This document shows, piece after piece, positions 34,732 through 43,662 of a stretch of 64,000 bases of DNA (the first letter of the stretch is position 1; the number at the start of each line of letters is the position of its first letter). Below the pieces are notes generated by a model. That model was not told where the DNA came from, searched no databases, and saw only the letters and a list, made by a program, of their open reading frames with translations. Both the position numbers and the translations under genes were made by a program. Source of the DNA: Tersicoccus mangrovi (GTDB taxonomy: Bacteria; Actinomycetota; Actinomycetes; Actinomycetales; Micrococcaceae); contig NZ_JBAJMW010000004.1 in NCBI RefSeq assembly GCF_036881825.1, forward strand, positions 1 to 64,000. The letters run 5' to 3'.

Positions 34732-35760
34732 TCAGTCGGCGGCGGTCAGCCGGCGTGTGGACTCGCGCTCGACCAGCCACGGCCGGAGGCGCTCCGCGTC
34801 CGTCGGCGCGCCCTCGTCGAGCCCACCGTCCTCGCCCAGCAGCAGCCGGACGGCGTCCTCGCCGAGCGCGGCAAAGTCCTGGTGCACGGTGGTCAGCGGC
34901 GGCAGGAAGTGGGCGCTCTCCGGCAGGTCGTCGAAGCCGACGATGCTGATGTCGCCGGGCACGGAACGGCCGTGCTCGGCGAGCCCGTGCACGAGCCCGA
35001 GCGCCATCTGGTCGTTGGCGACGAAGACGGCGCTCACGCCGGCGTCGAGCACCTTGCCGGCGGCGGCGTGGCCCGAGTCGGGACGCCAGTCGCCCTCGAT
35101 CACCGCGGTGGCGTCGAGGCCCGCCGCGGTCAGTGTCTGCGCCCACTGGCGACGGCGTTCGTGGCCGTCGTACCAGTCCTCGGGCCCGGCCAGGTGGGCG
35201 ATGCGACGATGGCCGAGACCGATCAGGTGCTCGACGGCGACGCGCGCGCCGCCGGACTGGTCGATCTGGATGCTCGGCCGATGCAGCCGGGACGCCGCGC
35301 GAGGGCCGGCACCGACGAGCAGGGTGGCCTCGGGCAGATCCGCACCGTCGAGCGCGGCCAGGGCGGCGTCGTGCGGGGTGATGACCGCGAGCCCGTCGAC
35401 CCGCTGGCCGAGCATGAAGTCGACGCCGGCGCTCAGCTCGTCGGGCGTGCGGAAGCTGTAGGTCGTCGGCGCGTAGCCGTGGTGCCGGGCGGCGCGTTCC
35501 AGCCCCTGCATCGTGCTGACGGGCCCGTGCTGGTCCGAGTTGCCGACGAGCACGCCGATGCGCTGGGACCGGCCGTGGGCGAGCGCCCGCGCGAGCGAGT
35601 TGGGACGGTAGCCGAGTTCGTCGATCGCGGCCCGCACTCGGCGCAGCGTCGCCTCGGAGACCTTGGCGCCGCCGTTGATCACCCGGGACACGGTCTGGTG
35701 GGAGACACCGGCGCGCGTCGCCACCTCCCGCAGGCTCGGGGCCTCCCCGCGCGTCACCAT
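34732..35760 (-). CDS. araR: LacI family repressor of the arabinose genes
   Basis: 342 aa. The N-terminal helix-turn-helix is SLREVATRAGVSHQTVSRVI followed by the hinge helix NSLARALAHGRS, then a periplasmic-binding-protein-like sugar domain (VEHLIGLGHRRIAHLAGP; FVANDQMALGLVHGL; VGFDDLPESA). I start at ATG 35760 (MVTRGEAPS), with GGAGGGCGGGA upstream. It is 46 nt downstream of araA on the same strand, so it is in an araA-araR operon and represses itself through the 37381 operator. Named for context; the Bacillus AraR is a GntR-LacI chimera and differs. Confidence 0.88.
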   Translation of the reverse strand: MVTRGEAPSLREVATRAGVSHQTVSRVINGGAKVSEATLRRVRAAIDELGYRPNSLARALAHGRSQRIGVLVGNSDQHGPVSTMQGLERAARHHGYAPTTYSFRTPDELSAGVDFMLGQRVDGLAVITPHDAALAALDGADLPEATLLVGAGPRAASRLHRPSIQIDQSGGARVAVEHLIGLGHRRIAHLAGPEDWYDGHERRRQWAQTLTAAGLDATAVIEGDWRPDSGHAAAGKVLDAGVSAVFVANDQMALGLVHGLAEHGRSVPGDISIVGFDDLPESAHFLPPLTTVHQDFAALGEDAVRLLLGEDGGLDEGAPTDAERLRPWLVERESTRRLTAAD

Positions 35761-35806
35761 TCCCGCCCTCCGGTCGGTCGTCCGTGGACCCTGCGTCGCA
35801 CGGGGA

Positions 35807-37330
35807 TCACCCGGCCGTCGGGCCTCCGCGCATGACGGTCCGCAGCAGCAGGTCCCGTTCGAAGTCGCGCACCGTGGTGTGCTCGTCGATGAGCGCCAGC
35901 TCGACGCCGGTGATCCGAGCAAAGTCTACGAAGACCTCGGTGCCGACGGCCGTGCTCATGACGGTGTGGTGCGCCGCGCCCGCGGCCAGCCAGGACTGCG
36001 CGCTCGTGACGAGGTCCGGCTTCGGCCGCCATAAGGCGCGCCCGACCGGAAGATTCGGCAGGGGCTCGCGGGGTTCGACGACGTCGACCTCGTTGGCGAC
36101 CAGGCGGAACCGGTTCTGCACGTCCGCCATCGCGACGACGACGGCGGGGCCGGCGTCGGCCGTGAAGACGAGGCGGCAGGGGTCCTCCTTGCCGCCGATG
36201 CCGAGCGGGTGGATCTCCAGCCGGGCCCGCTCGGAGGCGATGGCGGGGGAGACCTCGAGCATGTGCGCCCCGAGGATGAGTTCCTGCCCGGGCGTCAGTT
36301 CGTAGGTGTAGTCCTCCATCAGGGTGGCCCCACCGGGCAGCCCGGCGCCGAGCACGCTGGCCAGGCGCACGAGGACGGCGGTCTTCCAGTCGCCCTCGGC
36401 GCCGAAACCGTAGCCGTCGGCCATGAGCCGCTGCACGGCGATGCCCGGCAGCTGGCGCAGCGCGCCGAGGTCCTCGAACGTGTCGGTGAAGGCGACCGCG
36501 CCGAGCTCGGTGAGGATGTCCCGCAGCCCCAGCTCCTGCCGGGCCGCGTCCAGCAGGGAGTCGCGGCGGGCGCCACCGGGGCGCAGCTCCTCGGCCACGT
36601 CGTAGGTCGCGTCGTACTCGGCGGCCAGCTCCGTCACCCGCGCGTCGTCGACGGCGTCGACCGCCGCGACCAGGTCGTTGACGCCCCACGTGTTGACCGA
36701 GACGCCGAACACCTTCTCGGCCTCGGTCTTGTCACCCTCGGTGACGGCCACCTGGCGCATGTTGTCGCCGAACCGGGCGACGCGGGCGCCCTGCAGGGAG
36801 GCCCAGCCGGCGGCGGCGCGGGTCCACACGCCGATCTCGTGCTGCACCCGCGGGTCGCTCGCATGCCCGATGACGGACTTCCGGCGCACGCCGAGCCGGG
36901 TGAGGATGTAGCCGAACTCCCGGTCGCCGTGCGCGGACTGGTTGAGGTTCATGAAGTCGAAGTCGATGCTGCCCCAGGGCAGTTCCCGGTTCGCCTGGGT
37001 GTGCAGGTGCAGGAGCGGCTTCTGCAGCGCCTCGAGCCCGCGGATCCACATCTTGGCGGGGGAGAAGGTGTGCATCCAGGTGATGACGCCGGCGACGGCC
37101 GGGTCGGCGTTCGCCTCGCGGATGGTGGTGACGATGTCGTCCGGGGTGGTCAGCACGGGACGTAGCACCACCTCGACGGGGATGTCGCCGGCGTCGGCGA
37201 GCAGGTCGGCGACCTGCTGCGACTGGTCGGCGACCTGACGCAGCACGTCGTCGCCGTAGAGGCTCTGGCTGCCCACCAGGAACCAGACCTGGTACTGGGA
37301 CAGATCGGGAACGATGCTGGTGCTGGTCAT
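35807..37330 (-). CDS. araA: L-arabinose isomerase
   Basis: Manganese-dependent isomerase converting L-arabinose to L-ribulose, 507 aa, standard length. Starts with VWFLVGSQSLYGDDVLRQVA, the family signature. The active site includes GITWMHTFSPAKMW, the Glu pair in GFGAEGDWKTAV and LMEDYTYE, and the metal His in LGAHMLEVSP. ATG 37330 has AAGGAG at a good distance; the longer frame upstream is a shadow of the dioxygenase gene. First gene of araA-araR under a palindromic operator. Confidence 0.96.
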   Translation of the reverse strand: MTSTSIVPDLSQYQVWFLVGSQSLYGDDVLRQVADQSQQVADLLADAGDIPVEVVLRPVLTTPDDIVTTIREANADPAVAGVITWMHTFSPAKMWIRGLEALQKPLLHLHTQANRELPWGSIDFDFMNLNQSAHGDREFGYILTRLGVRRKSVIGHASDPRVQHEIGVWTRAAAGWASLQGARVARFGDNMRQVAVTEGDKTEAEKVFGVSVNTWGVNDLVAAVDAVDDARVTELAAEYDATYDVAEELRPGGARRDSLLDAARQELGLRDILTELGAVAFTDTFEDLGALRQLPGIAVQRLMADGYGFGAEGDWKTAVLVRLASVLGAGLPGGATLMEDYTYELTPGQELILGAHMLEVSPAIASERARLEIHPLGIGGKEDPCRLVFTADAGPAVVVAMADVQNRFRLVANEVDVVEPREPLPNLPVGRALWRPKPDLVTSAQSWLAAGAAHHTVMSTAVGTEVFVDFARITGVELALIDEHTTVRDFERDLLLRTVMRGGPTAG

Positions 37331-37380
37331 CGTCGACCACTCCTTCGTCTGTGGCGCACGTCTCACGGGGTTCGGTCGCG

Positions 37381-37396
37381 ATGTTACCGGTAACAC
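37381..37396. promoter_or_regulatory. AraR operator in front of araA
   Basis: ATGTTACCGGTAACAC, 15 of 16 bases identical to the operator at 32976-32991, located 51 bp before the araA start. Confidence 0.83.
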
Positions 37397-37437
37397 AGCA
37401 GCGGAACCAAGGGCCGGGGACGCCGGAGTGTCGCGGC

Positions 37438-38286
37438 TCAGCGGCCGATCTCGGTGCGCACCGCGTAGAGCTCGGGGAAGAAGGTCAGATCGAGCGCGCG
37501 CTGCAGGAAGCTGACGCCGGAGGAGCCGCCGGTGCCGGTCTTGAAGCCGATCGTGCGCTGGACGGTGCGCAGGTGACGGAAGCGCCACATCTGGACGCTG
37601 TCTTCCACGTCGACGAGGTCCTCGCACGCCTGGTAGAGCACCCAGGGCGTCTCCGGCGACTCGTAGATTTGCGTGAAGTCCGGTACGAGGTCCTGCCGGA
37701 ACACCCACGGGGTGGCGACGTCGCGCTCGAGGATGTCGGCCGGGATGGCGTAGCCGGCGCGGTCGAGGGCACGCAGGAACGCGTCGTAGAGCGTCGGCTC
37801 TGCGAGCAGCTCGGCGAGCATCGCGTGGGCGTCCGGCTCGGAGGTGAAGACGTCGAGCAGGCGGGCGTTCTTGTTGCCGAGGATGAACTCGACGGCCCGG
37901 TACTGGAAGGACTGGAAGCCTGACGAACTCCCGAGCGAGCCGCGGAACTCGGCGTACTCCCGCGGGGTGAGGGTGCTGAGCACCGACCACTGCTCGATCA
38001 GGGTGCGCAACGCCGTCTTGACGCGAGCGAGGCCCTTGAGGGCCTTGCCGAGGTCGTCGACGTCGAGCAACCGGCGGGACTCGCGCAGCTCGTGGAGGAT
38101 CAGCTTGAGCCACAGCTCGCTGGTCTGGTGCTGGATGATGAACAGCAGCTCGTCGTGGTGCTCGGGCCGGCTCTGGGGATGCTGGGCGCCGAGGATGCGA
38201 TCCAGGTCGAGATACCGCCCGTAGGACATTGCATCGTGGAAGTCCGTGCGGATGGAGTTCTCGAGCGGGCGCGTGCCGTCGTTCAC
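37438..38286 (-). CDS. kynA: Tryptophan 2,3-dioxygenase
   Basis: Haem dioxygenase opening the indole ring of tryptophan to N-formylkynurenine. 282 aa. Family features are HHDELLFIIQHQTSELWLKL (substrate-binding helix), FQSFQYRAVEF, the proximal haem His in WRFRHLRTVQRTIGFKTGTG, and the GGSSGVSFL loop. GTG 38286 has AGGAGG upstream. No kynurenine formamidase or kynureninase lies next to it, so the later steps must be elsewhere or absent. It has its own promoter, as the neighbouring genes are unrelated. Confidence 0.95.
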   Translation of the reverse strand: MNDGTRPLENSIRTDFHDAMSYGRYLDLDRILGAQHPQSRPEHHDELLFIIQHQTSELWLKLILHELRESRRLLDVDDLGKALKGLARVKTALRTLIEQWSVLSTLTPREYAEFRGSLGSSSGFQSFQYRAVEFILGNKNARLLDVFTSEPDAHAMLAELLAEPTLYDAFLRALDRAGYAIPADILERDVATPWVFRQDLVPDFTQIYESPETPWVLYQACEDLVDVEDSVQMWRFRHLRTVQRTIGFKTGTGGSSGVSFLQRALDLTFFPELYAVRTEIGR

Positions 38287-38368
38287 GTCGGTGCCTCCTG
38301 GCGCTGGTTCGTGTCGCCGAACGAGACGGTCCGGCGACACCGTCGATCGTAGGGGAGTGACCGGCGGG

Positions 38369-39097
38369 CTACGGCTGGGCGGCGGACCGCACGACGATCT
38401 CGCCGACGTCGACGGAGGCCGGTTGGCTGAGCGCGTACACGATCGCGTCGGCGACGGCGTCGGGCGCCATGGCGATCGCGCTCATCCGTGCCCGCAGGTC
38501 GGGATCGGTCGTGAACTCGGTGTCGGTCGCTCCCGGGCAGATCATGGTCGCGCGGATCTGCGGCCCGACCTCCTGGCGCAGCACTTCGCACAGCGCACGC
38601 ACGCCGGCCTTCGTGGCGGCGTACACCCCCTGCCCGGGGACCCACTTCGCGGCGGCCGTCGAGGTGACGGTCACGAAGTCCCCGGAACCCTGAACGGTGA
38701 ACACGGGCAGCGCCGCGGTGATGCCGTGCAGCACGCCCCGCAGGTTCACGTCGATCATGGCGTTCCAGTCGTCGAGGACGCCGTCGCGCAGGGGAGCGAC
38801 CGTGGCCACGCCGGCGTTGGCGATGAGGACGTCGAGGCGGCCGAACTCCTGGACCGCGCGGTCGACCAACCGGACGCTGTCCTCGGGGCGGGTGACGTCG
38901 ACCGGGCAGGCGACGGCGTGACCTCCGCCGTCCTCGATCTCCGCGACGATCCGCGCAAGAGCGTCCTCGCGACGTGCTCCGATCACCACCCGGGCACCCC
39001 GGGCCGCCAGACGCCGGGCGGTCACCGCGCCCATACCGGAGCTGGCGCCGGTGATGGCGACGACGAGGCCGTCGATCTCTTGTCCACTGGTGTTCAC
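38369..39097 (-). CDS. SDR family oxidoreductase
   Basis: Short-chain dehydrogenase of 242 aa in the group with YdfG-like members. Cofactor loop TGASSGMGAVTARRL at about residue 17, IANAGVATV strand, catalytic Ser in TSTAAAKWV, and YAATKAGVRALCEVL. The C terminus ASVDVGEIVVRSAAQP is typical of NADP-dependent serine/3-hydroxy acid dehydrogenase relatives. The GTG follows TAGATT (minus strand, 39104-39109) by 6 nt, a leaderless start. Confidence 0.88.
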   Translation of the reverse strand: MNTSGQEIDGLVVAITGASSGMGAVTARRLAARGARVVIGARREDALARIVAEIEDGGGHAVACPVDVTRPEDSVRLVDRAVQEFGRLDVLIANAGVATVAPLRDGVLDDWNAMIDVNLRGVLHGITAALPVFTVQGSGDFVTVTSTAAAKWVPGQGVYAATKAGVRALCEVLRQEVGPQIRATMICPGATDTEFTTDPDLRARMSAIAMAPDAVADAIVYALSQPASVDVGEIVVRSAAQP

Positions 39098-39120
39098 GAC
39101 ACCAATCTAGGGGTCACGAT

Positions 39121-39162
39121 GACGCACGACGGCCCGGGACCCTCTCAGGTCCCGGGCCGTCG
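39121..39162 (+). repeat. Direct repeat copy A flanking the tannase gene (contains its terminator)
   Basis: 42-bp sequence repeated at 40997-41038 in the same orientation, differing at two loop positions. It includes 5 bp outside the palindrome, so the likeness is not just that of hairpins. Confidence 0.75.
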
Positions 39163-39163
39163 T
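39126..39163. terminator. Bidirectional terminator between the SDR and tannase genes
   Basis: Perfect 16-bp stem (39126-39141 with 39148-39163) and 6-nt loop, downstream of the minus-strand tannase stop. Confidence 0.85.
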
Positions 39164-39188
39164 GGTCGGTGGTGTCGGGGGCCGGCGG

Positions 39189-40850
39189 TCAGTTGGTGGA
39201 CGTGCAGGTGAAGCTGGACGCCTTGTTCACGTCACCGCCGGTGTACTTGACCCACTGCGGGTACTCGCACAGCGGGCGGGTGCGTCCGGCGGTCGCCGCG
39301 TTGGCGTCGACCATCGTCAGGTGATTCGGGGCCTTGCCCTTCTCCACCCAGTTCATCAGGGTCGGGAGGGCGTCGTACCGGGCGTTGAAGGCGCCGAACC
39401 CGTGCGAGAAGCCCGGCATCGTGTAGTACTTCATGAACCCGTTCAGCGTCCGCTGCCCGAACGTGGACACCTGGCGCTGGTAGAACGCCGTCGTGTTCTC
39501 CGGGGAGATGCCGTCGTCGGCCAGGCCCGTGGTCAGCAGCATCTTGCCGCCCTTCTTCGCGAAGGCGGAGAGATCGACGTTGGTGCTGTCGAGCTGCTTG
39601 GCCACCTCCTGCAGGCGGGCGGACCAGTCGAGGGCGTTGAACGTCATGGGGTCGTAGGCGGGGTTGCGGGTCACGATGTTGGTGACGAGCGCGTTGTACA
39701 CCGCGTACTGGAAGGCCTCCTTGCCACTGGCGGGCACGGACGGCTGCTTGACGGTGCCGAGGGTGAAGACGCCGTAGGTGGCGCCGTAGTAGATCGGCGC
39801 CGCGGGCACCAGGCTGTTGCCTGCGATGGGGAAGCCGAGGTTGTGGGTGCTCGCGATGTCGTTGGTTGCGCCGATCTGGGCGTCGGAGAGGCAGGTGTCG
39901 CCCGTGTCGGCACCGCCGGGGCAGCGCAGGGACGTGACGTCGAAGGTGTCGAGGCAGCCCCTGGTGTTCGCGATGACCCCGTCCTTGACGCCGTCCAGGC
40001 CGTCGCACGTGGAGTAGACCGCGTTGACGAGCAGTTTCGTCTTGGCGGGATCGAGCCAGCCGGCTCCGCCGTTCGCGTAGAGCGCCTTGGCGTAGACCCC
40101 GCCGATGCCGGCGTGCATCATCGTCACGTTGTAGGAGGGGGTGCCGGCGACGACGCCGTCGTAGTCCTTCGGGTAGAGGCCGGCCGCGTTGATGGCCTCG
40201 TGGCCGCCCTGCGAGAAGCCGACGAAGTAGAAACGCTGGGGCGACCGCTTGAACGCCGTCTTCATGAGGGCCATGGCGACGTCGTGGGTCTTCTTGATGG
40301 ACTGCGTGCCGTAGTTCGCGAGGGCCTCGTCGTTGAGCCCGAAGGAGGAGTCGAACCCGGCGCCCTCGTGGCCGCCGTCGGACCCGAGGGTCACGAAGCC
40401 CTGCTGGAGCGGGGTCGGCTGGCCGTCGGGCTGGAGGGCGTAGCTGCCGAGCCCGGTGACGAGCGTGCCGTCGTAGCCGCCGCCTCCCATCTGCAGGGCC
40501 CGGCCGTTCCAGTTCGCCGGCAGGTTGACCTCGTACGTGATGGGCGGTGCGGCCGGATCGACCGGGTGGATGTCGCCGAGCACGCGGCACTGACCGCCCG
40601 AATCGGCCACCCAGGTGGCCTTCGTGACCGTCGCCCCCGTCGTCGGGAGCCCGATGGACCGTGGGGGGACGGATGTGGTGCCGAGCGACGCGCAACTCCG
40701 TGCGGTGATCGCCGGGCGATGGCGGTACCCGCCACCGCCGCCCCCGTGGTCGACGGACGATGCGTCCGCCGGGGCGGAGAGCCCCGTGACGATCAACCCG
40801 ACGAGGGCAGCAGCACTGGCAAGCGCCCGAACCCGTGACTTCCTCAACAT
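39189..40850 (-). CDS. Secreted tannase/feruloyl esterase family alpha/beta hydrolase
   Basis: Exported esterase of 553 aa that would cut ester bonds in plant polyphenols such as tannins or feruloylated polysaccharides. Signal peptide with cleavage near PADASS, then a His/Gly-rich linker. Catalytic Ser in VGFSQGGHEA, the TYEVNLPANWNGR entry strand of the family, the calcium/disulfide lid CDGLDGVKDGVIANTRGC, acid in LADDGISPEN, and His in PGFSHGFGAFN. GAGGAG precedes the ATG. Flanked on both sides by 42-bp direct repeats; a remnant of a related gene lies 5-6 kb away. Confidence 0.88.
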   Translation of the reverse strand: MLRKSRVRALASAAALVGLIVTGLSAPADASSVDHGGGGGGYRHRPAITARSCASLGTTSVPPRSIGLPTTGATVTKATWVADSGGQCRVLGDIHPVDPAAPPITYEVNLPANWNGRALQMGGGGYDGTLVTGLGSYALQPDGQPTPLQQGFVTLGSDGGHEGAGFDSSFGLNDEALANYGTQSIKKTHDVAMALMKTAFKRSPQRFYFVGFSQGGHEAINAAGLYPKDYDGVVAGTPSYNVTMMHAGIGGVYAKALYANGGAGWLDPAKTKLLVNAVYSTCDGLDGVKDGVIANTRGCLDTFDVTSLRCPGGADTGDTCLSDAQIGATNDIASTHNLGFPIAGNSLVPAAPIYYGATYGVFTLGTVKQPSVPASGKEAFQYAVYNALVTNIVTRNPAYDPMTFNALDWSARLQEVAKQLDSTNVDLSAFAKKGGKMLLTTGLADDGISPENTTAFYQRQVSTFGQRTLNGFMKYYTMPGFSHGFGAFNARYDALPTLMNWVEKGKAPNHLTMVDANAATAGRTRPLCEYPQWVKYTGGDVNKASSFTCTSTN

Positions 40851-40996
40851 GAGTGACTCCTCGATGAGTAGTGCGCGGGCCGGGAGGGGTCCGCAAGGCC
40901 ACTATGAACACCGATGAAGGGAGTGTCCACACTTTTGTCACCATTACTGCGGACAATGCCCACCATGGTCCCGTTCGGTCGGTGAGGCGTGCTCCG

Positions 40997-41038
40997 GACG
41001 CACGACGGCCCGGGACCCCGTCAGGTCCCGGGCCGTCG
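40997..41038 (+). repeat. Direct repeat copy B flanking the tannase gene (contains a terminator)
   Basis: Near-identical to 39121-39162 (40 of 42 bases) and in the same orientation. The stem 41003-41017 with 41024-41038 is a perfect 15-bp hairpin that ends the acetamidase transcript. The rest of the 234-nt gap before the tannase gene holds its promoter and ribosome binding site. Confidence 0.75.
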
Positions 41039-41084
41039 CGGCTCTCGTCCTGCCAGTGCAGGATCTCCCTCGATGCCGTGCCGT

Positions 41085-42092
41085 CTAACGGCGCGCGTAC
41101 TCCTCCGCGGCGCTGCGCAGCCGGCGGTGCACGCCGCCGTAGGCCTCCGCGGACTTCAGCGACCACTTGGGCAGCTTGGCGACCATCGTGTAGTTGGGGT
41201 CGCACACGTTCGCCGCCGGCGCGAGGCCGAGCTGGCTGACCAGCTGGTAGGCGTCGAGCGTGTCCATACCGGTCAGGTCCGAGGCCCAGGAGACGAGGTC
41301 GGCCTGGCTGATGCGGTAGGCGTCCTCGAGCGGCCGGATCGACCCGGTGCTCATGATGTAGTCGTCGTTCTCCAGGCGTGGCCACGCCAGCGCGCCGCCC
41401 TTGACGACGTCCACCGCGATCACGCTGTTCATCGCCGATTCGAGCCCGGTGCCGCACACCTCGCCCTCGCCCTGGCGAGCGTGGCCGTCCCCGAGGGAGA
41501 GCATCGCACCGGGCACGTTGACCGGCAGGTACAACGTCGTGCCGGCCCGCGCCTCGGGGGTGTCCATGTTGCCGCCGTGGGTGGACGGGGTCACGACGAG
41601 GCGGGACTCACCGCTGGCGGGGGCGACGCCGACCGTGCCGTGCATCGGGTCCAGCGGCAGGGACACCTCGTAGTCGCTCCGGCGGGCACGGAAGGTGGCG
41701 GTCCAGGACTCGAGGTCGATGTCGTAGAACCAGACGCGCTCCTCGAGGGCGCCGGAGATCATCGCCGTCTCGTGCGTCGGGGTCAGCGCCCCGAAGTGCG
41801 GGAACGTGCTCGAGATGGCGTGCGCCCGGGCGGGGACGATCGAGACGAAGTGCACGGCCAGGACGTCGCCGACCTCGGCACCCTCGACCTCGATGGGTCC
41901 GGACACCGGGTTCAGCTCGGAGAAGGGCACGACCTCGCTGGGACGCTCGTCGGGGGAGTGCACCCGGCCGCCGTAGCAGTCCTCCGTGCTGACCTCGATG
42001 AGGTCGCCGGGCTTGACGCTCAGCAGCGGATCGACGCCGCCGAAGACGTACGAGTACTGGTCGGGCGTCGGGGTGAGGGAGTGGATCGCCAT
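41085..42092 (-). CDS. Acetamidase/formamidase family protein
   Basis: Hydrolyses short aliphatic amides to acid plus ammonia, giving carbon and nitrogen. 335 aa, the shorter form of the family. Signature stretches are SVKPGDLIEVSTEDCYGG, EVEGAEVGDVLAVHFVSI, TPSTHGGNMDTPEARAGTTL, and LSLGDGHARQGEGEVCGTGL with metal-binding His, Asp and Glu. The ATG lies one base after the permease stop. Third gene of an AmiC-like sensor, permease, amidase operon. Confidence 0.9.
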   Translation of the reverse strand: MAIHSLTPTPDQYSYVFGGVDPLLSVKPGDLIEVSTEDCYGGRVHSPDERPSEVVPFSELNPVSGPIEVEGAEVGDVLAVHFVSIVPARAHAISSTFPHFGALTPTHETAMISGALEERVWFYDIDLESWTATFRARRSDYEVSLPLDPMHGTVGVAPASGESRLVVTPSTHGGNMDTPEARAGTTLYLPVNVPGAMLSLGDGHARQGEGEVCGTGLESAMNSVIAVDVVKGGALAWPRLENDDYIMSTGSIRPLEDAYRISQADLVSWASDLTGMDTLDAYQLVSQLGLAPAANVCDPNYTMVAKLPKWSLKSAEAYGGVHRRLRSAAEEYARR

Positions 42093-42093
42093 G

Positions 42094-43581
42094 TCAGCGC
42101 GCTTCCTTCTCATCGATGGGGGAGGCCGTCGCGGCCGTCGGGTCGGTCATACGGCCGGTGCGCAGCAGCACGAAGGCGAGCACCACACCGATCACGAGCC
42201 AGACGACGCCGAGGACCTGCGCCGCGATGTTCGCGTTGATGATGACGGCGACGAGGATGGCGAGGCCGATCAGCGGCAGCACGAGGTGCACGAACCAGCG
42301 GCGCGACTTCTGCCGGATGACGAACCACCACACGACGGCGATGTTCAGCAGCGAGAACGCCGTGAGGGCGCCGAAGTTGACCAGCGTCGAGATCTCCGTG
42401 AGGCCGTTGGGCTGGTTGACGAGGTAGAGCCCGAGGACCAGGGAGATACCGGCGACGACGAAGGTGGCGTTGACCGGCACGCCGCGTTTGGGGTGCACGC
42501 GGCTGAGGAATGCGGGCAGTTGCCGGTCCCGCGCCATGGCGAAGAGCAGCCGGGAGGTGGCGGCCTGCGCGACCAGGGCGTTGGCGAAGCCCCACGCGAC
42601 GGCGGTGGCCGCGGCGGTGAGGATGAACAGGAAGGGCCCGCCGGCGTTCTTCGCGGCGTCGTAGAACGCCGTCCCGCTCGGGTCGCCGTTCGTGATCAGC
42701 CCGGCGGGGTCCTGGACGAGCATCGAGCCGACCCAGGTCTGGACCACGAAGAGGACGCCGACCAGCAGCAGCGCGGCGATCATCGACCGGCCGAGCGAGC
42801 GGGTCGACCCGGAGTTCTCCTCGGCCAGGGTCGAGATGCCGTCGAATCCGAGGAAGGAGAGGACGGCGATCGAGACCGCGCCGAAGATCACGGACGGCGT
42901 GAACGTGCCGGCATTGAAGAAGGCGTCGAAGCTGAAGGTGCCGTGACCGTTGGCTACGGCCGTGATGCCGATGACCAGGAAGATCGCCAGCACGAGCAGC
43001 TCGAGGACGAGCATCACCTTGTTCACCCGGGCAGTGAACTCGATGCCGAGGTAGTTGATCACCGTGTTGAGCACGACGAAGGCGATCAGCCAGGCCCAGA
43101 GCGGGATGTCGGGGAGCATGCCGTTCATGGCGATCGCGGCGGCCAGGTACAGCAGGGCGGGGATGAGGACGTAGTCGAGCAGGATCATCCAGCCGGCCAC
43201 GAAGCCGAGCACCCGGGTGATGCCGCGGCCGACGTACGTGTAGACCGAGCCCGACATCGGGAACGCCTGCACCATCTGGGCGTAGGAGTTGGCCGTGCAC
43301 ATCATCGCGAGCATGCCGACGATGTAGGCCATCGCGACCATGCCGCCGGAGGCCTGGAACACACTGCCGAAGATCGCGAACGGCGCGATCGGGACCATGA
43401 AGATGAGGCCGTAGACCAGCAGGTCGGTGAAGGTCAGCGTGCGCTTGAGTTCCTGCTGGTAGCCGAACTCCTCGATGCGGTGGCCGGAGCCGCCCGCGAC
43501 GGGCTCTGTCAGGGCGGCCTCGTTCACGGCGGTCTCGTTCAGAAAGGAAGCCTGGTGGGGTGGACGCGGTTCTGGGGTCAT
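42094..43581 (-). CDS. APC family amino acid/amide permease
   Basis: Twelve-helix permease of about 495 aa. The APC core begins LTFTDLLVYGLIFMVPIAPF, with the substrate-site glycine stretch and the SVYTYVGRGITRVLGFVAGW of helix 3; FLGFDGISTLAEEN is the helix 6 turn. Two start codons five residues apart exist. I chose ATG 43581 because GGCAGGA lies 6 nt before it. Position directly before the amidase gene suggests it imports amides or related nitrogen compounds; known homologues carry amino acids or putrescine. Confidence 0.87.
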   Translation of the reverse strand: MTPEPRPPHQASFLNETAVNEAALTEPVAGGSGHRIEEFGYQQELKRTLTFTDLLVYGLIFMVPIAPFAIFGSVFQASGGMVAMAYIVGMLAMMCTANSYAQMVQAFPMSGSVYTYVGRGITRVLGFVAGWMILLDYVLIPALLYLAAAIAMNGMLPDIPLWAWLIAFVVLNTVINYLGIEFTARVNKVMLVLELLVLAIFLVIGITAVANGHGTFSFDAFFNAGTFTPSVIFGAVSIAVLSFLGFDGISTLAEENSGSTRSLGRSMIAALLLVGVLFVVQTWVGSMLVQDPAGLITNGDPSGTAFYDAAKNAGGPFLFILTAAATAVAWGFANALVAQAATSRLLFAMARDRQLPAFLSRVHPKRGVPVNATFVVAGISLVLGLYLVNQPNGLTEISTLVNFGALTAFSLLNIAVVWWFVIRQKSRRWFVHLVLPLIGLAILVAVIINANIAAQVLGVVWLVIGVVLAFVLLRTGRMTDPTAATASPIDEKEAR

Positions 43582-43662
43582 CGCGGTTCCTGCCATCCGT
43601 ACTCGGCTGCGGGCATCACACCGGCAGCACTCCGATTATTTCCAGATGAAAATAAAGGGAGC

